The notes beneath the pieces are model-generated. The model was not told where the DNA came from, searched no databases, and worked only from the letters and a program-made list of their open reading frames with translations. Positions 25,999 to 34,485 of a stretch of DNA of 64,000 nucleotides are shown here, piece after piece. A program made the position numbers and the translations under genes. How positions within the stretch are numbered: the first letter of the stretch is position 1; each line of letters begins with the position of its first letter. The stretch covers positions 29,626 through 93,625 of the forward strand of contig NZ_QMED01000020.1 in assembly GCF_003286125.1 (NCBI RefSeq). The letters are read 5' to 3'. The stretch is from Algibacillus agarilyticus. Its GTDB lineage: Bacteria; Pseudomonadota; Gammaproteobacteria; Enterobacterales; Alteromonadaceae.

Positions 25999-26013
25999 TG
26001 AGAATCAATATCA
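25999..26013. promoter_or_regulatory. Fur-box-like site between DUF4856 and histidine kinase genes
   Basis: TGAGAATCAATATCA matches 13 of 15 of the Fur 7-1-7 pattern, inside the longer palindrome AATGAGAATCAATATCATT. It sits 65 bases upstream of DUF4856 and 61 bases upstream of the kinase start, so it could control either gene. Confidence 0.65.
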
Positions 26014-26073
26014 TTATTTATTGTATCCTTATTATAAGTGAGATGAATAACCAAATGTAACTGGCCGAAAGCA

Positions 26074-27234
26074 GTGATTAAGCTTAAAAACAGGGTTATA
26101 GTTTCTAGAATTATATTTTATTGCATTAAAGGGTTTAATAATTTGAGCTGGGCTGATAAATGGCATAACTTCATAGATGACCGAGAACGTTTGTTTTGGT
26201 TTTTACAAACATCGGGTTGGGTCGGTTACTGCTTAGTTCATTATTTGGGTTCTTTATTGCATGAAATGCGCGATATATTTTGGGTCGTGATCATGATGAG
26301 TGCTGGGGCGGGTTGGTTTTTAACACTGCCTCTTCGTTATATTTTCCAATCAGTGTGGAATAAAGCCCCGTGGAAAATAATCCTGACTATCTTGTTATCT
26401 TCTTATGTTATTGGTTCGATTTGGGCGGTCGTAAAAAATTTCTGGTACTGGGAAATTTATAAATATGGATATCGTCCCGATGCTTGGGTGCATTATTTTA
26501 GTAATGCAACGTGGTCTTTTTACAATATTTTGTGTTGGTCTGGATTATATTTTGGTATTAAATATTATCAACTGCTGCAGCTAGAGCGGCAAAAGGCGTT
26601 GCAAGCCACAACGATGGCGCATCAGGCACAACTTAAAATGTTACGATACCAATTAAATCCTCATTTTTTATTTAACACGCTAAATGCAATTTCAACGTTA
26701 GTGTTAATGCAAGAAAATAAAACAGCGAATAACATGGTCACGCGATTAAGCGACTTTTTAAGATATTCACTCGATAGTGACCCGATTAAAAAAGTTGAAC
26801 TTTCTCAAGAAGTACAGGCCCTAAAACTTTATTTAGATATTGAAAAAGTGAGATTTGAAGATCGTCTACAAGTTAATTGGGATATTGAGCCATCTTGCAA
26901 AGACGCTTTAGTGCCTAGCTTGTTATTACAGCCATTAATTGAAAACTCAATTAAATACGGTGTATCACAATTAATTGATGGAGGAACGATAACGGTTTCT
27001 GCTAAACAACATCAAAACCAACTTTGGTTAGAATTAATGGATAACGGCCCTGGCACGCCGATAAGTAAAGGCCAGTTTGTTAGGCAAGGTGGGGTGGGGA
27101 TACCGAATATCCGTGATCGATTATTGTCACTGTATGATAATGATCACAGTTTTGAAATTGAAAATAATAAACCGACAGGCGTTAAAGTAACGATAAAAAT
27201 GCCTTTAGAATACACAAGGAATTCAGATGAATAA
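26074..27234 (+). CDS. LytS/YehU-type sensor histidine kinase
   Basis: 386 residues from a GTG; the exact start is uncertain and no strong ribosome site is seen. Four hydrophobic segments occupy about residues 45-180. The His_kinase (PF06580-type) H-box LNPHFLFNTLNAIS contains the predicted phospho-acceptor H197. A HATPase domain follows, with QPLIENSIKYGV and DNGPGTP. It partners the LytTR response regulator, whose start overlaps its stop by 8 bases (ATGAATAA). The signal is unknown; the neighbours are iron-related. Confidence 0.88.
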   Translation: MIKLKNRVIVSRIIFYCIKGFNNLSWADKWHNFIDDRERLFWFLQTSGWVGYCLVHYLGSLLHEMRDIFWVVIMMSAGAGWFLTLPLRYIFQSVWNKAPWKIILTILLSSYVIGSIWAVVKNFWYWEIYKYGYRPDAWVHYFSNATWSFYNILCWSGLYFGIKYYQLLQLERQKALQATTMAHQAQLKMLRYQLNPHFLFNTLNAISTLVLMQENKTANNMVTRLSDFLRYSLDSDPIKKVELSQEVQALKLYLDIEKVRFEDRLQVNWDIEPSCKDALVPSLLLQPLIENSIKYGVSQLIDGGTITVSAKQHQNQLWLELMDNGPGTPISKGQFVRQGGVGIPNIRDRLLSLYDNDHSFEIENNKPTGVKVTIKMPLEYTRNSDE

Positions 27235-28045
27235 GATTAAAACCATATTGGTTGATGATGAACCGCTTGCTCGAAAAGGGTTGAGTATTCGTTTACAAGC
27301 CTTTGAAGATATCGAGCTGATTGCCGAATGCCGTAATGGACGTGAAGCATTGGTCGCAGTTCAAGAACATGAGCCTGACTTACTGTTTCTTGATATTCAA
27401 ATGCCCGAATTAAGCGGTTTTGATATTCTTAAAAAAATGGAAGAGCTTGATCAACCTTTACCGTTAGTTGTATTTGTTACGGCTTTTGATCATTACGCTT
27501 TAAAAGCATTTGAAGTTCATGCACTTGATTATTTACTTAAGCCATTAGATGAAGTCAGATTAGAAGAAACCCTTGTTAAAGTACGTGGGTATATCGAGCA
27601 ACAAGAAGACGCACAACACAAAGCTGATCTGGTTAAGTTAATCTCAGAGGTGACCGGTGAAAACAGTGAAGAAATACTACGCCAACTTGCAGAAGGCAAA
27701 CCACTCACGGCACGTGAATATTCCGATGTGTTAGCGATAAAAGATGGCGGTGAAATTACACGCGTTAAGGTTCGAAATATAGAATGGATAGATGCTGCGG
27801 GTGATTATATGTGTGTTCATGAAGCGGATAAAACTCATATATTACGTAAAACGATGAAAGAGTTAGAAATTGAACTTAATCCTAAAACGTTTATCCGTAT
27901 TCATCGCTCTGCTATTGTTAATATTAATCAGGTTGTAAAATTATATACCCATGAAAATGGCGACTATTATATCGTGTTAGAAAATAACAAAGAGCTTAAA
28001 GTGAGTCGAAGTTATCGTGATCGCATTAAGCAAGCGATAAAATAA
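27227..28045 (+). CDS. LytTR-family response regulator
   Basis: 272 residues. The receiver domain has acidic residues D10/D11, phospho-acceptor D56 in LFLDIQMPELSG, and the conserved K in YLLKPLDE. The C-terminal LytTR DNA-binding domain (about residues 165-270) has VRNIEWIDAAGDYMCVHE and FIRIHRSAIVNINQV. Such regulators bind paired direct repeats at their targets. It is translationally coupled to the kinase. Targets are unknown; nearby candidates are the iron locus and ApbE. Confidence 0.92.
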   Translation: MNKIKTILVDDEPLARKGLSIRLQAFEDIELIAECRNGREALVAVQEHEPDLLFLDIQMPELSGFDILKKMEELDQPLPLVVFVTAFDHYALKAFEVHALDYLLKPLDEVRLEETLVKVRGYIEQQEDAQHKADLVKLISEVTGENSEEILRQLAEGKPLTAREYSDVLAIKDGGEITRVKVRNIEWIDAAGDYMCVHEADKTHILRKTMKELEIELNPKTFIRIHRSAIVNINQVVKLYTHENGDYYIVLENNKELKVSRSYRDRIKQAIK

Positions 28046-28061
28046 ATAACCGTTAGATTAT

Positions 28062-28092
28062 TAACATCCGAGTTTATATCATTCGGATGTTA
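28062..28092 (+). terminator. hairpin after the two-component operon
   Basis: TAACATCCGA and TCGGATGTTA form a perfect 10-bp stem with an 11-base loop. Only a short T-rich tract (GCTTTATT) follows, so termination is likely but not certain. Confidence 0.55.
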
Positions 28093-28149
28093 GCTTTATT
28101 CATCAATTCCCATCTTAATCATTGTGATCTGCAGTCGTAAGAAGTCAAT

Positions 28150-29130
28150 ATGATACGTGCCAATTTAAGAATACTTTACCTCAGTTTTATTTTGTTCTGT
28201 TCATTTAATTTTACTGTGTATGCTAATTGGGTCACTTATGATTTTAACGTGATGGGCACTGCAGCCCATGTTGAAATTTATTTAGACAATCCAGCCAACA
28301 AAGAGCAATTGATAAATTTAGTGGTCGATGAAATGGTACGGATTGATCATTTAATGAGCCCATACAAAGCCACAAGTGAAATATCATTACTTAATCGTTC
28401 CGCACATAAAGACTATACCGCGGTGAGTCTGGAGTTATTTGAATTATTTCAAACCGCACATAAAATATCTCAATTAAGCCGTGGTGCATTCGATATAACG
28501 TTTGCATCTGTCGGTTATCAATATGATTATCGAAACAGCGTAAAACCCAGCCAACAACAAATTGCTGACAATATCGCGGCAATTAATTTTAAAAATATTA
28601 AGTATAAAACCCTAAATCAAATTTATTTCACCCAACCTAATACTAAAGTTGATTTAGGTGGAATAGCTAAAGGTTATGCCGTTAAAACCAGTTTACGATT
28701 GTTGGAAAAAGCGGGAGTTAAACACGCAATGGTTAGTGCGGGTGGTGATACTGGCTTGCTTGGTGATAGACAGGGCAGACCTTGGTTAGTCGCCGTTAAA
28801 CACCCAAGAAACGAGCTTAAACAAGCCGTTAAATTACCTTTACAGAATGAGGCAATATCGACGTCGGGCGACTATGAACGTTTTTTCATTAAAGACGGTA
28901 TTCGTTATCATCATATATTAAACCCTAAAACGGGTCGGTCGGCACAAGCCGTCATCAGTGTGTCGGTTATAGGCCCTGATCCCACTTACACTGATGCGCT
29001 CTCTACAACGCTGTTTGTGAAAGGTTTAAATGAAGGGTTAGATTTTATAAACAAGTTACCAGACTATGAAGCGATTATTATTGATAAACAACTGACGATG
29101 CACTTTTCAAATGGGTTGAAAACACATTAA
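28150..29130 (+). CDS. apbE: FAD:protein FMN transferase (ApbE)
   Basis: 326 residues with a signal peptide (cleavage near VYAN). ApbE signatures are all present: VDLGGIAKGYAV, VSAGGDTG, STSGDYERFF, HHILNPKTGRSA and DALSTTLFVKG. The enzyme attaches FMN covalently to Thr/Ser of target flavoproteins in the periplasm, such as Nqr or Rnf subunits or small FMN-binding domain proteins, using FAD and Mg2+. No obvious target gene is in the window. AAGAAG lies 8 bases before the start. Confidence 0.92.
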   Translation: MIRANLRILYLSFILFCSFNFTVYANWVTYDFNVMGTAAHVEIYLDNPANKEQLINLVVDEMVRIDHLMSPYKATSEISLLNRSAHKDYTAVSLELFELFQTAHKISQLSRGAFDITFASVGYQYDYRNSVKPSQQQIADNIAAINFKNIKYKTLNQIYFTQPNTKVDLGGIAKGYAVKTSLRLLEKAGVKHAMVSAGGDTGLLGDRQGRPWLVAVKHPRNELKQAVKLPLQNEAISTSGDYERFFIKDGIRYHHILNPKTGRSAQAVISVSVIGPDPTYTDALSTTLFVKGLNEGLDFINKLPDYEAIIIDKQLTMHFSNGLKTH

Positions 29131-29176
29131 TTTCCAACGTTATTTATAATCCATATTGGTAACCAAATAACCAAAG

Positions 29177-29207
29177 GATAAGTGCCAGGCGAAACTTGGC
29201 ACTTATC
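29177..29207. terminator. hairpin between convergent apbE and second agarase genes
   Basis: GATAAGTGCCA and TGGCACTTATC form a perfect 11-bp stem with a 9-base loop. It is placed between two convergent stops (29130 and 29230) and probably serves both directions, although neither side has a long T run. Confidence 0.6.
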
Positions 29208-29229
29208 TGAGTTTATATCACTTCACCTT

Positions 29230-31563
29230 TTATTGACCAAAACGACGTTGATATAACGTCGCGTTTAGTTTTTTGGCGGCATTAACCATCTCTTCATAAG
29301 GTACATCGGCCATCGTTACAAAACCAACATTGTAATTTTCGCCATCATACGCACGACCCGTGATAGGCGAATCAATGTATTGAAACCAATGAGCACCAAC
29401 CATATATGGGTTATCAATAACGGTATTCATGTAATCGGTATACATTTTAGCCCGATCTTTTTGGTCTGACGCATGAATTAACCCAGGATGATATAAGCCT
29501 GTATCGTTAGTTGCACCAAAGTGAAATTCGCCAATGATACTTGGTTTATCAACCTCAGCTAAAAACGTCCAAGCTTTAGCGTGTAAACCTTCTTTATAAA
29601 AATTATAACTCATGACATCAACATATTTAGCGGCGGCTTTAACGGCTTCTGGTGTCATTCCCCAATGTGCCATTCTAACCCCCATATACATATGATTGGG
29701 TAAAGTTTGCGCTAAAGCATTATGTACAATTTTGAAATATTCAGTTGCATAGGCTTCAAGCAAAATTGAAAAGTCGGCCAGCATGGCATCTGACATATCG
29801 GCAACCGCATAGCCTTTATCAAGCGCTGACCAACTCGCAAGATTAAGTTGCCAAGCTGAATTTAACGCATTAATCGACGAATACTTATTTTTTAGTATTT
29901 TCATAAAATGTGCTTTAGATGGGCTCTCTGTGGCAGGTCTGTTTAAAGTATGGATCACGATCCCATAATGACCTCGGGGTGTACTTTGATTACCCCAGCT
30001 TTTTTCGTTGTCTATGAAAACCCCAACACACCATGGGTTATTTTTAACTTCTTGAGCAATCACTTTTGTTGTGACTAACGCCCGACGAGCAAATTCTGGA
30101 TCAAATGGATCGGGCATGGGAGACCAAACATCGGCTCCTGAAGAAACCGTTTTAAAATCACCGATTATCCAACCGTTTGCAAAATAGGGGATACGATCCA
30201 TCTGATAAAAACTTGCGTCAGTCCAGTTACCGGTTGACGTAAACCCCCAGTTTTTAAATCGTTTTATCGTCACATCTCGCCAATCATCTAAATAGGAATC
30301 AGTGGATGTTTCGCCATAACGACGCTCTAAGTTAGCTTGGTAAAAACTAAATGTTTCCCCATGATGCAATGGCCCTTTGTGAACAGTCCGACGGTAACTG
30401 TAATGATTAGCCAATTCATCATCGTAGCTTGGTAAATCTGTAAACATCTTATGTCTCATTTCAGATGCGACATAACGTGACTTTTGCGCTTCTTTTGATA
30501 CAGGGCGAATACCTAAAGAATCTTCCGGAGTAACATCTTCAGGGTCTATATAACGAACGGAGTCGTCTTTAAAATCGATGCCTGTAATAGTGGTTGTATT
30601 GGCAATTCGGATATTGGCTAACGCTGATGAGAAGAATAAATGACCTTCTGGATCCACCATTGCCCATTTACCATTGATTTTTACGGTTCTAAAAAAGCCT
30701 GTTGCTTTTAATTTAGGCCCGCTTTTCCAGCCACCATATTGTGAGCGGTCAGCCATAGGACCTTCTTTTTCAAGTTGTGCTAACTCAGTTTGTGCCAGTT
30801 GTTTTAAATGTTTATCTGATTTCACTTTAGCGGGAAAATCAAATTTAGCACTTTGACCAAATTTATCTGACAGGCCAACTAAAAAATTGGGATCGGTAGC
30901 CGGGTTTTCTCGCAGACGAATATTATCTAAAATTAAGCGCTTGTCGAAATTTATCGAATCAACAAAATATTTAATGCTGGATATTTTATCTAAGGCTAAT
31001 TGCTTTCGACCCCGTAACCAAAACATTTTATGATCGGTAGATTGCCATGATTTAGGATCTTCACGTAAACCACTGTTAATAGCTAACTGTTCACCTTTTA
31101 AGAGCGCATAATATGTACCTGTTGAATGCGCAGGGATACTCACAGAACGGATATGTGGCCAACCGGTATGGTCTGTAATTTCAATATGTAAGTTTACTGA
31201 AGCGGATGTTGGGTTAGTTATATCGGTGGCTAAATTTAAGGTTGAATAATGACTCCAGTCCCAATTATTTTGAGGTTTTAACAATACATGTGCGCGTTGC
31301 TCATCTGAACTAAAGTTTAACAACAGTGATTGATTGCCTGATGTAACGCCTCGATCAGTAATCAACGATGTTGTTGTGTTGAGCGTTGATAGCCAATTAG
31401 GCAGTGATGATTCAAAATCTAATAATGAAGTGACCTTTTTTTCTTGAGTTGTGATGTCTTTACTATGCTTTTGATTAGTTTTGTCTGGTGCGCTACAGCT
31501 AACGAGAAGTGTACCGGCCATAACAGTAGCTAATGCACTATTAATAAAAGTAGATTTATTCAT
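29230..31563 (-). CDS. GH50 family beta-agarase, lipoprotein (second copy)
   Basis: 777 residues with a lipoprotein signal (lipobox LVSC, MNKSTFINSALATVMAG start). The plan is the same as in the agarase at 12392: an N-terminal beta-sandwich (WDWSHYSTLNLATDI) and then the GH50 barrel from KLKATGFFRTVK. Catalytic glutamates are E520 in FIDNEKSWG and E679 in IIGEFHFG. The two proteins are clearly related but diverged, so they are probably old paralogues with different chain-length or linkage preference. A perfect operator lies 80 bases upstream (31643-31654). It is convergent with apbE. Confidence 0.92.
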   Translation of the reverse strand: MNKSTFINSALATVMAGTLLVSCSAPDKTNQKHSKDITTQEKKVTSLLDFESSLPNWLSTLNTTTSLITDRGVTSGNQSLLLNFSSDEQRAHVLLKPQNNWDWSHYSTLNLATDITNPTSASVNLHIEITDHTGWPHIRSVSIPAHSTGTYYALLKGEQLAINSGLREDPKSWQSTDHKMFWLRGRKQLALDKISSIKYFVDSINFDKRLILDNIRLRENPATDPNFLVGLSDKFGQSAKFDFPAKVKSDKHLKQLAQTELAQLEKEGPMADRSQYGGWKSGPKLKATGFFRTVKINGKWAMVDPEGHLFFSSALANIRIANTTTITGIDFKDDSVRYIDPEDVTPEDSLGIRPVSKEAQKSRYVASEMRHKMFTDLPSYDDELANHYSYRRTVHKGPLHHGETFSFYQANLERRYGETSTDSYLDDWRDVTIKRFKNWGFTSTGNWTDASFYQMDRIPYFANGWIIGDFKTVSSGADVWSPMPDPFDPEFARRALVTTKVIAQEVKNNPWCVGVFIDNEKSWGNQSTPRGHYGIVIHTLNRPATESPSKAHFMKILKNKYSSINALNSAWQLNLASWSALDKGYAVADMSDAMLADFSILLEAYATEYFKIVHNALAQTLPNHMYMGVRMAHWGMTPEAVKAAAKYVDVMSYNFYKEGLHAKAWTFLAEVDKPSIIGEFHFGATNDTGLYHPGLIHASDQKDRAKMYTDYMNTVIDNPYMVGAHWFQYIDSPITGRAYDGENYNVGFVTMADVPYEEMVNAAKKLNATLYQRRFGQ

Positions 31564-31642
31564 TTTTTCTCCACGTTATTATAATTTAGCAACGATGATA
31601 CCTGGATTATAAATCACTGGTAAATTATGTGATTTATAAATA

Positions 31643-31654
31643 ATTGTTAACAAT
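31643..31654. promoter_or_regulatory. GntR operator upstream of the second agarase
   Basis: A perfect ATTGTTAACAAT, in the 16-base palindrome TAATTGTTAACAATTA, 80 bases upstream of the minus-strand start. Confidence 0.7.
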
Positions 31655-31716
31655 TATCAAGTTACGGTCGGTAAATGTCAAACTTTTATTAAATTTGTTA
31701 AAAGAGAAGTTGAACT

Positions 31717-31961
31717 TATACCGATTCATATAAAGAAGTGATCTCTCAGAATGCATCCAGCGGTTTTTGAACAAGGCGTCGGTGTACAGGAATGGTTGTT
31801 CCCTTTCAAATACCGATAACGCAGGTAAAAAGCCGCTGGGGCATTCCTTTCAGGCGAGTTTTAAATGCGCTTGCTCTGTGTTGCTCGAACTCAAAAGAGC
31901 ACCACTATTCTTTCATTTAAGCGCTCGCTGAGTGGGCACTTATTATTATGGATTGGTATTA
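31717..31961. repeat. MITE-like dispersed repeat, family 2, long copy (245 bp)
   Basis: The ends TATACCGATTCATATAAAG and the reverse complement of TTATTATTATGGATTGGTAT are imperfect inverted repeats. Just inside the right end is CGCTGAGTGGGCAC, shared in opposite orientation with the 62-bp copy at 19333-19394. The gap 31564-32083 holds this element, the operator and a terminator. A 67-codon open frame overlapping it is not convincing as a gene. Confidence 0.65.
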
Positions 31962-31984
31962 ATAATGAAAAAAGGGGATTAAAA

Positions 31985-32011
31985 ATAACAAAGCCCGCAG
32001 GTAGCGGGCTT
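31985..32011 (-). terminator. rho-independent terminator of the Kelch lipoprotein gene
   Basis: AAGCCCGC and GCGGGCTT form an 8-bp stem with a 5-base loop. On the minus strand TGTTATTTTT follows. Confidence 0.75.
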
Positions 32012-32083
32012 CAAGTTGGTAAGGTCACTTATTATTTAATTGGGTTATTGTATCGTTTTCTTTCATAGTTTGTTTTGCTTAAT

Positions 32084-33109
32084 TTATAATTCAAATACTT
32101 CAGTAGAAGAAAGCTCTGGAGAACCGCCTCGATTAGCGCAACCACTAGCAGTATAAAGCTTTTCGTTAACAACAACTAAACCAGTACCATGGCGACCTTG
32201 TATTAAAGAAGGGCCTATCATCCATTCTTCATTATTTAAATTAAGGATCTCCATTTGGGCATGTGCTTTAATGTTTGCACCTGACTCTCCGCCCGTTACG
32301 ATCAAATTGTTTTTGAATACGGCAACAGAATGACCCGCTCGACCCGTAGGTAGTTGAGCTTCAAGTGTTGACCAGGTTTTATCTTCAAAGTCGTAAACAT
32401 CAACATGTTTTTCGACTAATTCAAATAATTCACCCGTTCTAAATGACGTTCGACGTCCACCTACCGCGTATAATTTATTTTTATGAACGGCTGTTTGAAA
32501 GTGGTCTCGTACATAAGGAGCGTCTTCTAATACTGTCCAAGTGTCTGTTGCTGGATCATATTCATCGAACCAATTTACGGTTCCTCCATTGTGCCCGTCC
32601 GTTATTCCCGCGGTTATATAAATTTTATTATTATACACACTAACACCTGCGGCACCGCGTCGGCGATTTTCAGGAATAGTCGCACCTTGCGTCCATTCGT
32701 TGCTCCTCGGATCATATATTAATACATGATCTATTGGCTTTTCATTGGGAAATTGACCGGTTAATGCTCCAATAACATAGATTTTATTATCAAATTCTAC
32801 GGGCTGAAAATGATGTATTTCAATGGGTGATGGACTTAAAGAACGCCAATGTTCTGCATGAATATTGAGCTCATCAACTGGTTTGATCCCTCGGCCACCG
32901 AGTAGGTAAATACGATCGTAAATGGCGACTAATCCGGCTTCGTGTCTTTTCGTTATCTTGCCAGAAGGACGATATTGCTGCCATGTACTGTCGCTATTAA
33001 TACCGTTTAAACTGCAGCCACTCATCAAAACCAGTGACAGACTAACTAATAATGTTGGGATTATGGTTAGATTAATATTTGCTTTTAATTTGTGTTTAAA
33101 TTTTATCAT
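32084..33109 (-). CDS. Kelch-repeat beta-propeller lipoprotein
   Basis: 341 residues from ATG 33109, chosen because AAGG lies 6 bases upstream. The signal ends at lipobox MSGC. The mature protein is a run of about six Kelch blades with the motif pattern of GG followed by spaced Tyr/Trp: IYLLGGRGI, IYVIGALTG, IYITAGITD, LYAVGGRRT, LIVTGGESG and LYTASGCAN. Kelch propellers in this setting resemble galactose-oxidase-like or sialate-epimerase-like proteins, but no catalytic residues can be assigned. It is followed (in transcription order preceded) by the DUF1080 gene on the same strand, about 330 bases away. A glycan-related role is inferred from position. Confidence 0.8.
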   Translation of the reverse strand: MIKFKHKLKANINLTIIPTLLVSLSLVLMSGCSLNGINSDSTWQQYRPSGKITKRHEAGLVAIYDRIYLLGGRGIKPVDELNIHAEHWRSLSPSPIEIHHFQPVEFDNKIYVIGALTGQFPNEKPIDHVLIYDPRSNEWTQGATIPENRRRGAAGVSVYNNKIYITAGITDGHNGGTVNWFDEYDPATDTWTVLEDAPYVRDHFQTAVHKNKLYAVGGRRTSFRTGELFELVEKHVDVYDFEDKTWSTLEAQLPTGRAGHSVAVFKNNLIVTGGESGANIKAHAQMEILNLNNEEWMIGPSLIQGRHGTGLVVVNEKLYTASGCANRGGSPELSSTEVFEL

Positions 33110-33357
33110 TGGGGACCTTAATTTATTTTTTGTCATTATATAAATTCACATTTAAATCAGGTTTATGTTTATTTATGTGTCCGTTAATTATTTTGCGGCT
33201 TTTTAACCTTTATTTTATTTAACAACTTAAAGTTAATGTTTTTAACATTATTTGTAAATGCTTTGTTTGGATTGATAAGGAATTAAGCACAATATGAATA
33301 AGCAATGAGATTGAGACACATTGCTTTCATAAGATAAAATAAGAGGACGATAGAAGC

Positions 33358-33395
33358 ATTTGGTTTTCTTTTTGTGTGTCAATTGAAAACCAAAT
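33358..33395. repeat. inverted repeat between the DUF1080 and Kelch genes
   Basis: ATTTGGTTTTC and GAAAACCAAAT are perfect 11-bp arms with a 16-base loop. It lies downstream of the DUF1080 stop and could be a weak terminator or an RNA stem. The rest of the gap 33110-33443 shows no other feature. Confidence 0.5.
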
Positions 33396-33443
33396 TCTGT
33401 GTTTAAATTGAATGGGCGTTCAATTATTTATCATTAAGCCTGT

Positions 33444-34187
33444 TTATAATTGACGAACCCAAATGTTGCGGTAACTGACTTTAGAGCCGTGATCTTGCAA
33501 ATGTATTGGCCCACATTCATAGGCAGATGGATATTCAGGTAAACCACGATACCGAGTGCTTCCCTGGATTTCTGTATGATTTTGTATTAACACACCATTA
33601 TGTAATACCGTTACATGGGCTTTTTGGGTTAATTGGCCTTGGCTATCGTATTTAGGTGCGGTAAATATAATGTCGTAGGTTTGCCATTCTAGCGGTGGGC
33701 GACTGGCATTAACCAGTGGGGCACTTTGCTTATAAATAGATCCTGCCTGACCATTAGAATAAGTTCGATTCTGATAAGAGTTTAAAACTTGTATTTCGTA
33801 TCTACCTTGCAAAAAAATACCACTATTACCCAAATGTTGGCCTGATTTATTGGGGTCTATAGTCGGAGAACGCCACTCAATATGCAGTTGCATATCGCAA
33901 AATTGTTGCTTTGTTTTAATACCCTTAGTGCCAGGTTTTATAGTAAAAGCATTACCCACAATTGGCCATTGTACTTCAGTGCCATCTCCATGTTGCCATT
34001 CACTTAGATTTTGCCCATTAAAAAGTGAGATAGCGTCAGAAGGCACATTATTAAAAGTGCTGACGACTTGCGGTTCTGGCTCCCATATTTCGGTTTTTTT
34101 GGGATCAGGTAATGCTTGGTTATTAGCACACGCAATATGCGTGATTGATAAACTTAATACAAAGGTAACGAGTTGTGGTGTATTCAT
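33444..34187 (-). CDS. DUF1080 (3-keto-disaccharide hydrolase domain) secreted protein
   Basis: 247 residues from ATG 34187; a GTG extension to 34238 lacks a signal and would cover an operator-like sequence. The signal peptide ends near HIACAN. The DUF1080 domain is recognised from AISLFNGQNLSEWQHGDG, the GNSGIFLQGRYEIQVLNSY core, WQTYDIIFTAPKYD and the C-terminal YRNIWVRQL. The fold is a concanavalin-like sandwich. Some family members hydrolyse 3-keto-glycosides; activity here is not shown. It lies with the Kelch lipoprotein and a GH50 agarase. A degenerate operator (ATTGTTTACACA at 34226) precedes it. Confidence 0.85.
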   Translation of the reverse strand: MNTPQLVTFVLSLSITHIACANNQALPDPKKTEIWEPEPQVVSTFNNVPSDAISLFNGQNLSEWQHGDGTEVQWPIVGNAFTIKPGTKGIKTKQQFCDMQLHIEWRSPTIDPNKSGQHLGNSGIFLQGRYEIQVLNSYQNRTYSNGQAGSIYKQSAPLVNASRPPLEWQTYDIIFTAPKYDSQGQLTQKAHVTVLHNGVLIQNHTEIQGSTRYRGLPEYPSAYECGPIHLQDHGSKVSYRNIWVRQL

Positions 34188-34485
34188 AAATAAAATTTTT
34201 ATTAATTTATTAACAAATAATAACGATTGTTTACACACGAAGTCAATATTTAAATATAAACTAATAGAGTTATATATGAGGTTGCATATCTATAAACGCT
34301 TGCTTAAATTAATAAGTTAAATAAAAAAATAAATTCATTCATATAAGTTAATGTATTTTAGGGTAAATATTATATTTTTGTTAAGTTTTAAGCTATAAAT
34401 ACTAAATAGTTTATTTGTATAAAAAGCCTAATAAATTTAGACGTTTAGCAAATTATTTACCGGATATTATTTTAAGGTTGTATTT

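Noticed and set aside
31865-32068. 67-codon open frame after the second agarase promoter
   Set aside because: It overlaps the MITE-like element and the Kelch terminator, has no ribosome site and no recognisable features.
34226-34237. ATTGTTTACACA as a GntR operator before DUF1080
   Set aside because: Two arm mismatches; kept only as a remark because the DUF1080 gene fits the regulon by content, not by site quality.
33850-34320. 156-codon plus-strand open frame opposite DUF1080
   Set aside because: It lies antisense to a convincingly conserved domain and its composition looks like a shadow of that gene.
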